This document shows, piece after piece, positions 29,795 through 39,621 of a stretch of DNA of 64,000 nucleotides. Source of the stretch: Erwinia_E haradaeae_F. GTDB lineage: Bacteria; Pseudomonadota; Gammaproteobacteria; Enterobacterales; Enterobacteriaceae. Where the stretch lies: the NCBI RefSeq assembly GCF_900698855.1, contig NZ_LR217698.1, forward strand, positions 310,001 to 374,000. The letters run 5' to 3'. Below the pieces are notes generated by a model, which saw only the letters and a list, made by a program, of their open reading frames with translations, had not been told where the DNA came from and made no database searches. The position numbers were made by a program, and so were the translations under genes. Each line of letters starts with the position of its first letter. Position 1 is the first letter of the stretch.

Positions 29795-30345
29795 AAAAAA
29801 TTTATTAATATTTAGATAGACATTAATTGCTTTTTATTTTCATTTGATAACGTAGCTTTTTGTTTTAATCTTTAATCTTTAAGTAGAATACATTTAATGT
29901 TTTTTCTCACTATATATCCTAAACTATTTTACACATTATATAGAAAAGGAGATATAATTTATATTATAAATATAAAATTTGTTATCAATCTGGATGAGAA
30001 TAACTTTTTCAATATAGGTAGATAAATTGTCTACATGTTTATGATTTAGTAATATATATTATCTATTATGAGAGTAGTTTTCTACTGCAATTATATTGCA
30101 GTCTGATTTTAGACTAAAGTCCGAGTATTAATATTTATAAGAATCACATCTATTAGTTGCTTATCTTAAAATAGGTAAGATTTACGTATTTGACAGAGAA
30201 GCGTTCTAAAAACATAAGTGCTACTTGTTCCAATATTCTCATCTATAATTTTACCATACAAACTTACAAAATAAGGATGTTAGAATATAATTAATGTATG
30301 TTGATTGTTTCTATAATTTCGCCTTAATTTTGAATTGGAATCAAG
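29795..30345. other. Gap between lpxB and dnaE where rnhB has been lost
   Basis: About the length of rnhB, but no frame resembles it. Centred on 30,073-30,115 are three overlapping short hairpins: AGTAG/CTACT (30,073-30,086), ACTGCAAT/ATTGCAGT (30,084-30,102) and AGTCT/AGACT (30,100-30,115). The first two share bases and cannot form together. An AAGGAGAT at about 29,945 has no start codon behind it. The dnaE promoter must also lie here but is not distinct. Confidence 0.5.
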
Positions 30346-33300
30346 ATGTCTGAGCCTCATTTTGTTCATTTGCGGGTCCATAGCGACTATTCTATAATTG
30401 ATGGATTAGCTAAAATAGGAACATTAGTAGATTTTGTAGCACAACTAGGCATGCCTGCTGTTGGTATTACAGATTTTACTAATTTTTTTGGATTAATTAA
30501 ATTTTATAATGCTGCACATAAGAAAGGTGTTAAACCAATTATTGGCGCTGATTTTAAAATGAGTAGTGAGCTTATGGGTAATAACCTTTCGCAAATTACT
30601 ATACTAGCTACTAATAATCAGGGTTATCAAAATCTTAAATTTCTGATTTCGCGTGCTTATTTGAGTGGTTATGGGAGCCAGGGTCCAATAATTAAACGTA
30701 GTTGGTTGATGGAGAATCCAGAAGGTATTCTTTTGCTTTCTGGTGGTCTTCAGGGTGAAATTGGTCAAATGCTTTTACGAGGAAACGAAAGACAGGTTCA
30801 AGAATCTATTAATTTTTATCAGAAATATTTTCCTGATTGTTACTATCTGGAATTGATTAGAACTGGACGAATAAATGAAGAAATATATTTGCATGCTGCA
30901 GTGGAATTAGCAATACAAACAGGTGTTCCTATTGTTGCTACCAACGAGGTGTGTTTTATTTCTCAATTAGATTTTGAGGCTCATGAGATTCGTGTGGCTA
31001 TCCAAAATGGATTTACTTTAGAAAATCAGAAACGTCCTCGTCTGTATAGCGCTCAGCAGTATCTACGAACTGAAAAGGAGATGTGTATACTATTTTCAGA
31101 TATTCCAGAAGCTTTAGAAAATAGTGTGGAAATTGCTCGTCGCTGTAATGTTACAATTCAACTTGGTTCATATTTTCTACCAAAGTTTCCAACGGGTTCT
31201 ATGACCACGGAGGACTTTCTTGTTTTAAAATCTAAAGAAGGTTTAGAAGAGAGGTTAAATATTATATTTCCAGAGAAAAAAGTTCGTTCTCATCGTCGTT
31301 TACAATATGACCAGAGGTTGAAAACTGAACTCAAGGTTATTAATCAGATGGGTTTTCCTGGTTATTTTCTTATTGTTATGGAATTTATTAAATGGTCTAA
31401 AGATAATGGTATTCCGGTTGGTCCTGGTAGGGGATCAGGGGCAGGTTCTTTAGTCGCTTATTCGCTAAAAATCACTGATATAGATCCATTAGAGTTTAAT
31501 TTGTTATTTGAGCGTTTTCTTAATCCAGAGCGTGTTTCACTTCCTGATTTTGATGTCGATTTTTGTATGGAAAAACGAGATCTAGTAATTGAACATGTAG
31601 CAGAGATGTATGGTCGTAAAGCAGTTTCACAGATTATTACTTTTGGTACTATGACTGCGAAAGCGGTTATTCGTGATGTAGGACGAGTTCTTGGCCATCC
31701 TTATATTTTTGTTGATCGAATTTCAAAAATGGTACCAGCAGATCCTGGAATAACATTAGAAAAAGCGTTTCGATCTTCCCCTAATTTATCAGTTCTTTAT
31801 AAGTCAGATGAAGAAGTAAAACTGCTTATTGACATGGCAAAAAAGTTAGAAGGTGTTACACGTAATGCTGGAAAGCATGCGGGTGGAGTGGTTATTGCAC
31901 CTACAAAAATCACTGATTTTGCACCATTATATTGTGACGAATCTGGTCATTATCCAGTGACTCAGTTTGATAAAAATGATATAGAATATACTGGTTTGGT
32001 TAAGTTTGACTTTCTTGGTCTACGTACACTAACTATTATTGATTGGACGTTAGCAATGATTAATGCGAATCATATAAAAAATCATGTTCAACCAATTGAT
32101 ATTTCTTCTATTGATCTTAATGATGAAAGAAGTTTTGATATGTTAAGGCAGGCTGAGACTACTGCTGTTTTTCAGTTAGAATCGCATGGAATGAAAGACT
32201 TAATTAAACGATTACAACCTGATTGTTTTGAAGATATTATCGCGTTAGTCGCTTTATTTCGTCCAGGGCCTTTACAGTGTGGCATGGTTGATAATTTTAT
32301 TAACCGTAAGCATGGTTTGGAAAAGATTTCTTATCCAGATGAACAATGGCAACATGAGTTGTTAGAGCCTGTTCTTGAATCTACTTATGGAATTATCCTC
32401 TATCAGGAACAAGTAATGCAGATAGCTCAAGTTTTGGCTGGATATAGTTTAGGTGATGCGGACATGCTGCGTAGAGCTATGGGGAAAAAAAATCCAGATG
32501 AAATGGCTCGTCAACGCGAGGGTTTTGAAAGAGGTGCACAAGAGCATGGCATAGACGGTAGATTAGCTATTAAGATTTTTAATCTAGTAGAAAAATTTGC
32601 GGGATATGGTTTTAACAAGTCACATTCAGCGGCTTATGCTTTGGTCTCGTATCAGACATTATGGTTAAAAACGCATTATCCTGCTGAGTTTATGGCTGCA
32701 GTAATGAATACTGATATGGATAATACAGATAAGATAGTTACTTTAGTAAATGAGTGTTGGCGGATAGGTCTTCAGGTTCTTCCACCAGATATTAATTCTG
32801 GTTTGTATTATTTTTATGTTAATCATCAAGGAAAAATTGTGTATGGTATTGGGGCGATTAAGGGCATAGGAGAGGGTCCAATAAAGGCAATTATACATGC
32901 GCGTAATCAGAAGGGTTCTTTTAATGAATTATTTGAATTTTGTTCTCGTATTGATACGAGAAAGATTAATCGACGGGTTTTAGAAAAATTAATTTTATCT
33001 GGTGCTTGTGATTGTTTAGGCTTACATAGAGCCGCTTTAATCAGCGCTTTACCAGATGCATTAAAAGCTGCTCATCAGAGTTCTAAGGCAGATTCCATAG
33101 GACAATCTGATATGTTTGGAATTCTTACAGAAACTCCAAATCGAGTTAAGAACATACTGTTAGATGTACAACCATGGTCAGAACAAATTCAGCTCGAGGC
33201 TGAGAGAGAGGTTTTAGGTCTTTATTTAACTAGTCATCCAATTAACCAGTATTTACAAGAGCTTAAGCATTATGTTAGAGAAAAATGCTTAAAAGATATA

Positions 33301-33828
33301 GAAGTAACTAGAGATGGAAGAATAACGATTGTTGCGGGCTTGGTTGTATCAACTCGTATTATAGTTACAAAACGTGGAAGTCGTATGGGGATTTGTATCC
33401 TAGATGATTCTTCAGGGCGTTTGGAAGTAATTTTATTTGTAGATATTTTAGATAAATTCAAGCAGTTCTTAGAGAAGGATCGCATCTTAATTGTTAGTGG
33501 ACAGGTTGTAGTGGATGATTTTAACGGAAAGATTAAAATGATAGCAAAGGATATCATGGATATTAATATAGCTCGTACACGATACATACGTGGGCTTGCG
33601 ATCTTGCTAACTGATAAGAAAATAAATGATAATCTTGTGCAGAGTCTCGATCATCTATTGTCACCATATAGATCAGGAAATATACCCGTTCATCTCTATT
33701 ATCATAACAGAGATACTCGATCTAAATTATGTCTAGGTAAAAAATGGAATATCTCACTTAGTGATCATTTATTAAATGATCTCCGTGTATGGGCAGGTCT
33801 AAAACAGGTGGAATTAGAGTTTGATTAA
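30346..33828 (+). CDS. dnaE: DNA polymerase III alpha subunit
   Basis: Replicative polymerase of the C family. 1160 residues, the same as E. coli. PHP domain (about 1-270, HLRVHSDYSIIDGLAK), catalytic palm with PDFDVDF (the paired aspartates near residue 400) and GPGRGSGAGS, thumb and fingers with GYGFNKSHSAAYAL, then helix-hairpin-helix and OB domain (about 990-1075, RITIVAGLVVSTR) and the tau-binding tail. In this protein family proofreading is supplied separately by DnaQ. 12 bp before accA, as in E. coli. Confidence 0.97.
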   Translation: MSEPHFVHLRVHSDYSIIDGLAKIGTLVDFVAQLGMPAVGITDFTNFFGLIKFYNAAHKKGVKPIIGADFKMSSELMGNNLSQITILATNNQGYQNLKFLISRAYLSGYGSQGPIIKRSWLMENPEGILLLSGGLQGEIGQMLLRGNERQVQESINFYQKYFPDCYYLELIRTGRINEEIYLHAAVELAIQTGVPIVATNEVCFISQLDFEAHEIRVAIQNGFTLENQKRPRLYSAQQYLRTEKEMCILFSDIPEALENSVEIARRCNVTIQLGSYFLPKFPTGSMTTEDFLVLKSKEGLEERLNIIFPEKKVRSHRRLQYDQRLKTELKVINQMGFPGYFLIVMEFIKWSKDNGIPVGPGRGSGAGSLVAYSLKITDIDPLEFNLLFERFLNPERVSLPDFDVDFCMEKRDLVIEHVAEMYGRKAVSQIITFGTMTAKAVIRDVGRVLGHPYIFVDRISKMVPADPGITLEKAFRSSPNLSVLYKSDEEVKLLIDMAKKLEGVTRNAGKHAGGVVIAPTKITDFAPLYCDESGHYPVTQFDKNDIEYTGLVKFDFLGLRTLTIIDWTLAMINANHIKNHVQPIDISSIDLNDERSFDMLRQAETTAVFQLESHGMKDLIKRLQPDCFEDIIALVALFRPGPLQCGMVDNFINRKHGLEKISYPDEQWQHELLEPVLESTYGIILYQEQVMQIAQVLAGYSLGDADMLRRAMGKKNPDEMARQREGFERGAQEHGIDGRLAIKIFNLVEKFAGYGFNKSHSAAYALVSYQTLWLKTHYPAEFMAAVMNTDMDNTDKIVTLVNECWRIGLQVLPPDINSGLYYFYVNHQGKIVYGIGAIKGIGEGPIKAIIHARNQKGSFNELFEFCSRIDTRKINRRVLEKLILSGACDCLGLHRAALISALPDALKAAHQSSKADSIGQSDMFGILTETPNRVKNILLDVQPWSEQIQLEAEREVLGLYLTSHPINQYLQELKHYVREKCLKDIEVTRDGRITIVAGLVVSTRIIVTKRGSRMGICILDDSSGRLEVILFVDILDKFKQFLEKDRILIVSGQVVVDDFNGKIKMIAKDIMDINIARTRYIRGLAILLTDKKINDNLVQSLDHLLSPYRSGNIPVHLYYHNRDTRSKLCLGKKWNISLSDHLLNDLRVWAGLKQVELEFD

Positions 33829-33840
33829 TATAGGATTACT

Positions 33841-34803
33841 ATGAGTCTTCATTACCCAGATTTCGAACAGCCTCTTGTAGAGCTGGAGGCAAAAATTGAT
33901 TCTCTTAAGCTTGTTTCCTGCAATGATAGTCAAGAAAATATACGTTTAGATGCAGAGGTTCAGCGTTTACGAAATAAAAGTTGTGAACTTACACGTAAGA
34001 TTTTTTCTAATTTAGGTGCTTGGCAAATTGCACAGTTGGCACGTCATCCACTACGACCATATACATTAGATTATATACATACTGTATTTACTGATTTTGA
34101 TGAACTAGCGGGAGATCGTGCTTACGGTGATGATAAAGCTATTGTTGGTGGTATTGCTCGTTTTTCTGGGCGCCCTGTAATGGTAATTGGTCATCAAAAA
34201 GGGCGCACTACTAAAGAAAAAATACGTCGTAATTTTGGTATGCCTGCACCTGAAGGGTACCGCAAGGCACTACGTTTAATGAAGATGGCTGAGCGCTTTA
34301 AAATGCCAATCATCACGTTTATTGATACACCCGGTGCATATCCTGGAGTAGGTGCTGAGGAGCGTGGTCAAGCGGAAGCTATTGCTTGTAATCTTAGAAA
34401 GATGTCTAGTCTTTCTGTTCCAGTAATTTGTACAGTTATTGGCGAAGGAGGTTCTGGTGGAGCTTTAGCTATTGGTGTTGGTGATAAAGTTAATATGTTG
34501 CAATATAGTACATATTCTGTCATTTCTCCTGAGGGGTGTGCGTCTATTTTATGGAAAAACGTCGATAAGGCACCAATAGCTGCTGAAGTGATGGTTATTA
34601 TTGCTTCTCGTTTAAAGGAGTTGCATCTTATCGATTCTGTTGTTCCTGAGCCGTTAGGAGGTGCTCATCGGGATTTACTTCAGATCAGTTCTGCAATTAA
34701 AGATCAGCTTTTATTGGATTTAAATGATTTAGATCTTCTTAGTATAAAACAATTATTAGATCGTCGATATGAGAGATTGATGGGTTACGGTTCTTATTGC
34801 TAA
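33841..34803 (+). CDS. accA: Acetyl-CoA carboxylase carboxyltransferase subunit alpha
   Basis: With AccD forms the carboxyltransferase that makes malonyl-CoA for fatty acids. 320 residues (E. coli 319). Crotonase-fold motifs TFIDTPGAYPGVGAEERGQ and GEGGSGGALAIGVGD are intact, as is the N-terminal helical region. Last gene of the 4-minute cluster; ldcC and tilS, downstream in E. coli, are absent. accB, accC and accD are not in the window. Confidence 0.97.
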   Translation: MSLHYPDFEQPLVELEAKIDSLKLVSCNDSQENIRLDAEVQRLRNKSCELTRKIFSNLGAWQIAQLARHPLRPYTLDYIHTVFTDFDELAGDRAYGDDKAIVGGIARFSGRPVMVIGHQKGRTTKEKIRRNFGMPAPEGYRKALRLMKMAERFKMPIITFIDTPGAYPGVGAEERGQAEAIACNLRKMSSLSVPVICTVIGEGGSGGALAIGVGDKVNMLQYSTYSVISPEGCASILWKNVDKAPIAAEVMVIIASRLKELHLIDSVVPEPLGGAHRDLLQISSAIKDQLLLDLNDLDLLSIKQLLDRRYERLMGYGSYC

Positions 34804-35128
34804 TTAATATTTTAGAATAAATTCTAAAGTTGGATATTTTAATATGTCAAGATAGTACATCTTCATACTATGAAGTATAGTCATGTGACTAATTGGATCT
34901 GAACATTAAAAGATTATTGATATTTTTATGAAATAATTGTATTTTTAAGTTTATCGGTTAGTTTGCATAAAGCTTACTGATATAATAACAAAAGCGTATT
35001 TATAGTATATTTATATAGTCAAAATATTTGATTAATTTATTGTATTATTAGTAATATCACTTTAATGTGATTTGATCTATTATATCATTAGTGTAATTAA
35101 TATTAATTATATTAATAAGCGAGAATTT
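34804..35128. other. Short gene-free stretch between accA and tldD
   Basis: 325 bp. Weak hairpins ATACT/AGTAT and AGTC/GACT lie 60-90 nt after accA. A short dyad ATCAC-N6-GTGAT lies at about 35,056-35,071, upstream of tldD. It has the half-site bases of a CRP box in inverted order, so it is not a CRP site. Nothing else seen. Confidence 0.5.
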
Positions 35129-36580
35129 ATGAATGTTCATTTTTTAAATGATCAGCTTCTTTCTGAGAATAATCTGAGTTATAATGACCTCACTGCTATT
35201 CTTGGTTATCTTTTTGAAAAAAAGATGGATTACAGTGATTTATATTTTCAATCTAGATACCAGGAATCATGGGTATTAGAAGATCGGGTGATTAAAGATG
35301 GTACGTATGGTCTAGAGAAGGGATTAGGAGTACGAGCTGTCAGCGGTGAAAAAACCGGATTTGCTTATGCGGATCAAATTACATTAGATGCGTTAAACAA
35401 GAGCTCTGAGGCAGCACGTAATATTGTTTCTGAACAAGGAAGCAAACAGTGCCACGTTTTAGGGAAACAAGTTGTTCCTGCACGATACTTATGTGTGGAT
35501 CCGCTGAGTAGCTTAACATGTGATGAGAAAGTTTTATTGTTGCATCAGGTTGATAATATTGCTCGATTAACTGATAGACGCGTTCACCAAGTTACTGCTA
35601 GTCTTACAGGTGTATATGAGCAGGTGTTAATTGCAGCTACTGACGGGACTTTAGTATCTGATATTCGCCCTTTAGTTCTTTTATCAATTAGCGTTCAAGT
35701 GGAAGACCGTGGAAAACGAGAAAGGGGTTTTAGTGGGGGAGGAGGACGATTTGGGTACGAGTTCTTTTTAGAGAATATCGACAATGAGGTTCGGGCTGAG
35801 GTTTGGGCACGCGAAGCAGTGCGTATGGCATTAGTAAATTTATATGCACTAGAGGCACCTGCTGGATCGATTCCTGTTGTTTTAGGGTCAGGATGGCCTG
35901 GTATTTTACTTCATGAAGCAGTTGGACATGGTTTAGAAGGTGACTTTAATCGTCTTGGTACATCTATTTTTAGTGGTAGAGTAGGGCAACAAGTAGCATC
36001 TGAATGTTGTACCGTAGTAGATAACGGAACTAAATACGGCCTACGAGGCTCTCTCTCTGTTGATGATGAGGGAGTACCAGGACAATATACGACTTTGATT
36101 GAAAAGGGTTTACTGAAGGGATATATGCAAGATAAGTTAAATGCACGATTAATGGGTTCAGAATCCACTGGTAATGGTCGTCGCGAGTCTTACTCTTGTC
36201 TACCTATGCCTCGTATGACGAATACTTACATGTTAGCTGGAGATTATACTCCTCAAGAAATTATTGAAAGTGTTGAGTATGGTTTGTATGCACCTAATTT
36301 CCATGGGGGGCAAGTAGATATTACTTCTGGTCAATTTTCTTTTTCTACTTCAGAGGCTTATTTAATTAAAAATGGGGTAATTCGACAATCAGTGAAAGGA
36401 GCCACGCTTATTGGTTCCGGCATTGAGGTTATGCAGGCTATTTCAATGGTTGGAAATGATTTACATTTAGATTCAGGAGTAGCAATTTGTAGTAAAGATG
36501 GACAAAATATTCCTGTTGGCGTAGGTCAGCCTACTGTTAAGATAGATAACCTCATTGTAGGGGGTTGTTTGAACATATAA
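35129..36580 (+). CDS. tldD: Metalloprotease TldD
   Basis: Zinc-dependent subunit of the TldD/TldE (PmbA) heterodimer, which degrades unfolded peptides and in E. coli matures microcin B17 and breaks down CcdA. 483 residues (E. coli 481). The active-site HEAVGHGLEGD (HExxxH) is intact, as are GFAYADQI, SGGGGRFGYEFFL and GRRESY. The ATG at 35,129 aligns with the family; 19 further codons upstream are open but unsupported. tldE is not in the window, and TldD is thought to need it. Confidence 0.96.
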   Translation: MNVHFLNDQLLSENNLSYNDLTAILGYLFEKKMDYSDLYFQSRYQESWVLEDRVIKDGTYGLEKGLGVRAVSGEKTGFAYADQITLDALNKSSEAARNIVSEQGSKQCHVLGKQVVPARYLCVDPLSSLTCDEKVLLLHQVDNIARLTDRRVHQVTASLTGVYEQVLIAATDGTLVSDIRPLVLLSISVQVEDRGKRERGFSGGGGRFGYEFFLENIDNEVRAEVWAREAVRMALVNLYALEAPAGSIPVVLGSGWPGILLHEAVGHGLEGDFNRLGTSIFSGRVGQQVASECCTVVDNGTKYGLRGSLSVDDEGVPGQYTTLIEKGLLKGYMQDKLNARLMGSESTGNGRRESYSCLPMPRMTNTYMLAGDYTPQEIIESVEYGLYAPNFHGGQVDITSGQFSFSTSEAYLIKNGVIRQSVKGATLIGSGIEVMQAISMVGNDLHLDSGVAICSKDGQNIPVGVGQPTVKIDNLIVGGCLNI

Positions 36581-36595
36581 ATTTTAGAAAAATTT

Positions 36596-36613
36596 TTCTC
36601 TTAAAGAAGAGAA
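36596..36613 (-). terminator. Candidate terminator between converging tldD and ugd
   Basis: A 7-bp stem, TTCTCTT - AAAG - AAGAGAA. On the minus strand it is followed by AAATTTTT, so it suits the end of ugd better than that of tldD, though the T tract is displaced by three bases. Confidence 0.35.
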
Positions 36614-36706
36614 TGATTGTTCGTTCATGAAATTAATGAATTTGCATTAATACATAATTTTTCAAATATATAGTTAATTAATATCTATGTTTACTTGGAA
36701 GTATAT

Positions 36707-38050
36707 TTAATATTTCTTTCTATTAGATGATCCTCTACCGATTCCATAATAAATTAAACCTTCTTTTTGAATTATTTCTGGATCATATAAGTTACGACCA
36801 TCAAAAATTACAGATTCTTTTAGATTTTTTTTAATTAGATTTAAATCAGGGTTTTGAAAATCATCCCATTCAGTACAAATAATAAGTCCATCTGCATTCT
36901 GAAGTGCTAGCTCTTTAGTTTTCATTAATTTAAGATCTTTTCGAAAACCATAAATTAGTTTTATTTCATTCATTGATTTTGGGTCAAATGCTTGAATAAT
37001 AGCTCCAGCATTCCATAATATTTCCATTAGTGTTCTGCTTGGAGCTTCACGTACATCATTAGTATTGGGTTTAAATGATAAACCCCATACGGCAAAAATT
37101 TTTCCGTGAAGAGCGTTGCCAAAATGTTGTTTAATTAGATCAGGTAATTTATTTTTTTGAGAAATATTAATATCTTCTACAGCTTGAAGTAAGCGAGGAT
37201 GATAGCCCATTTCTTTTGAAGCTCTTATTAAGGCTTTAATATCTTTTGGAAAGCATGACCCTCCAAAACCACAGCCAGGCTGAATAAATGAGGAACCGAT
37301 CCGTGAATCAGAACCAATTCCTTGTCGTACATTTTCAATATCAACGCCAAGTCGTTCTGCTAAATTAGAGATTTCATTGATAAAGCTAATTTTAGTTGCC
37401 AACATGCAGTTGGCTGTATATTTTGTTAGCTCAGCACTTCTTATATCCATTAGAATTATAAAATTTCTATTTTGGACAAATGGGGAATAAAGTTCATAGA
37501 TTAATTTAAGCACAAGTTTATTATCGGTACCAATAATAATTCGATCTGGATTTATACAGTCCGTGACTGCTGTGCCCTCTTTGAGAAATTCAGGGTTGAA
37601 AGCTATATCAAAATTTAATTTTACACCACGCTTTTTTATTATATTGACCATTATTGCCTGCATTTTTTCAGTGGTTCCCACTGGAACAGTGGATTTATTC
37701 AGGACCACTTTATAGTCTTCCATGTATTTTGCAATAGAATGTACGACAGAATTAACAGATTGTAAGTCGGTAAATCCATTTGAATCTGATGGAGTACCAA
37801 CGGTAATTAATTGAATTAGTCCGTGATTTACTCCCTTTTTTTCTTGGGTAGAGAAACGCAATCGTCCTTCTTTAAAGTTTTTTGTTATCAGCGCAGATAA
37901 GTTTGGCTCAAAGATAGGAAGAATGCCTTGTTTTAGATTTTCAATCTTTTTAGAGTTAACATCGATACATAATACATGATGTCCTACTTCAGCTAGGACC
38001 GCAGCTTGAACAAGTCCGACATAACCAATACCAAAGATTGTAACTTTCAT
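36707..38050 (-). CDS. ugd: UDP-glucose 6-dehydrogenase, long (about 447-residue) type
   Basis: Oxidises UDP-glucose to UDP-glucuronate in two NAD-dependent steps. The NAD loop GIGYVGLVQAAVLAE, KSTVPVGTTEKM, the Lys/Asn region FINEISNLAERL and the catalytic cysteine in GCGFGGSCFPKDI are present, and the C-terminal domain is complete. 447 residues, against 388 for E. coli K-12 Ugd; this matches the longer form common in Erwinia, Pantoea and Serratia, often beside a UDP-glucuronate epimerase. Such an epimerase ends at 254 of this window, so the pair seems to have been separated. Supports UDP-galacturonate synthesis (inference). Confidence 0.95.
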   Translation of the reverse strand: MKVTIFGIGYVGLVQAAVLAEVGHHVLCIDVNSKKIENLKQGILPIFEPNLSALITKNFKEGRLRFSTQEKKGVNHGLIQLITVGTPSDSNGFTDLQSVNSVVHSIAKYMEDYKVVLNKSTVPVGTTEKMQAIMVNIIKKRGVKLNFDIAFNPEFLKEGTAVTDCINPDRIIIGTDNKLVLKLIYELYSPFVQNRNFIILMDIRSAELTKYTANCMLATKISFINEISNLAERLGVDIENVRQGIGSDSRIGSSFIQPGCGFGGSCFPKDIKALIRASKEMGYHPRLLQAVEDINISQKNKLPDLIKQHFGNALHGKIFAVWGLSFKPNTNDVREAPSRTLMEILWNAGAIIQAFDPKSMNEIKLIYGFRKDLKLMKTKELALQNADGLIICTEWDDFQNPDLNLIKKNLKESVIFDGRNLYDPEIIQKEGLIYYGIGRGSSNRKKY

Positions 38051-39621
38051 TTATTATTCCAGTGTGTTAAATATGTTGGTTTATTATATATAATATGTTA
38101 TGTTATGATTTAATCTATATATCATATTGTGAAATCTTTTTTATTAGTATTAACTAAGCGATTAACCTTATTGTGGAAAGAGAAATTATTGGTACTCTTT
38201 TTTGATTTTTTATCTATTTATAGTGAATTTAAATTAGAGATCATCTCGGACATTTTGAAGAATCAATATGGATTATTTAATGTTAAGGGTAGATAGATTA
38301 TTTTATATTTTTCCAGATATTAAAAACTTGGTTTGTATAAAAATGATTTAGGTGATTCGCGCTATGAGCGAATTTTGTCTGCATATATTATTGTGTCTTA
38401 AAGCATGCATATTAACTATATATTAATTTTGTACGTTTTAATGATCATTCTGTCTATCATAGAAGATTATATATTTATTAATATTATTAAGATAAGTTTA
38501 ATGCGTGTTCTACAAGATTAATTTGATAGTAGATATATCTTTATAATTATTTTTATATCAAACTCTATAATATAATTTTTTCAGAAAAATAAGATTTAAA
38601 GTTTTTATGGTACTTAATCATTTTTCTATAACAAAGTCTGTATATTTTTTATTAATTTTGTCAAGATTATTTAATGGGTGATGGGAGGAGTCATGGATTT
38701 AATATATAGGTTTTTTTTAAAATAGATATTTGATGGTAATTTAGTATATATAGAGTTCGTTTAATATAATATTTTATATTATTTTAGCGGTATAATCTAA
38801 TTAGTGTTTTATATTATCTCAGGTAGTTTTATATAATTTATATAGTTATTAGAATTTTAATGGTGTCTAGAGATCTGTTATAAAGAGATAGGTTCTAATT
38901 TTATTTAGAGATTTGTTTTTTCTATTGTTTATTGGGGTCTAAATTTTTTATTTTGATTTCTAAGAGATTATTTTCCAATGATTGTCATATCATATATTTT
39001 TAGAGTGTATATAAATTTTATTTATTTCTTTAGAAAAAAATTATGTAAGAAATTATTTTATTAAAACAATATTATTAGGTATTTTCTTGCGATTTTTCTC
39101 GATCGTATAATATAATCAGGAACAACCTTACTAATATTTTTATAGTGTGCGCTAAAAATATCTGAAGATACATGTGTGTAGTAAGTAGAAGATGCATTAT
39201 ACGGATGTGGTCAGTATTGCTTTGTATTTCTTATTATATTTTCTTTTTTAGGAAATTTCAGTGATCATTCTTATAATTAACATGTTTATATGTCTTAAAT
39301 GAAGTTACAATATTTATTTTGTTAAAGAGGTATATTTTAAGTTTTTATCAAAAATGAAATTTATCTAGATTATTTCGTGGAACTTGTTTTATTTTTAAAA
39401 TGTAGATTTTTTTAATTTATGCGTCTTGTCTTTTTAGCATAAAATTTTTAATATGAGATAAATAAAGAAGAAAAAAGATAATTTTGAGAAATTAGAATAA
39501 TGATAAGTAGTAGAATAACAGATGTAATATTAAATAATTTTATTATAGAATTGATAATTGACGTCGATTAATTATCGACCTAGTTCTATTGGATTAATAT
39601 AAGATTAAAGATTAGAGCGCT
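38051..39621. other. Gene-free region between ugd and rsmH
   Basis: 1.6 kb. mraZ, normally upstream of rsmH, is not recognisable. A TATAAT box follows a local GC-richer stretch (TCTCGATCG) near 39,100, but no matching -35 box at proper distance is convincing. A GC-containing hairpin lies in the rsmH leader (39,563-39,579). Otherwise nothing seen. Confidence 0.55.
39563..39579 (+). promoter_or_regulatory. Hairpin in the rsmH leader
   Basis: GTCGAT - TAATT - ATCGAC, a 6-bp stem with three G-C pairs, ending 42 bp before the rsmH start. Possibly an operator or a message-stabilising stem; function unknown. Confidence 0.25.
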
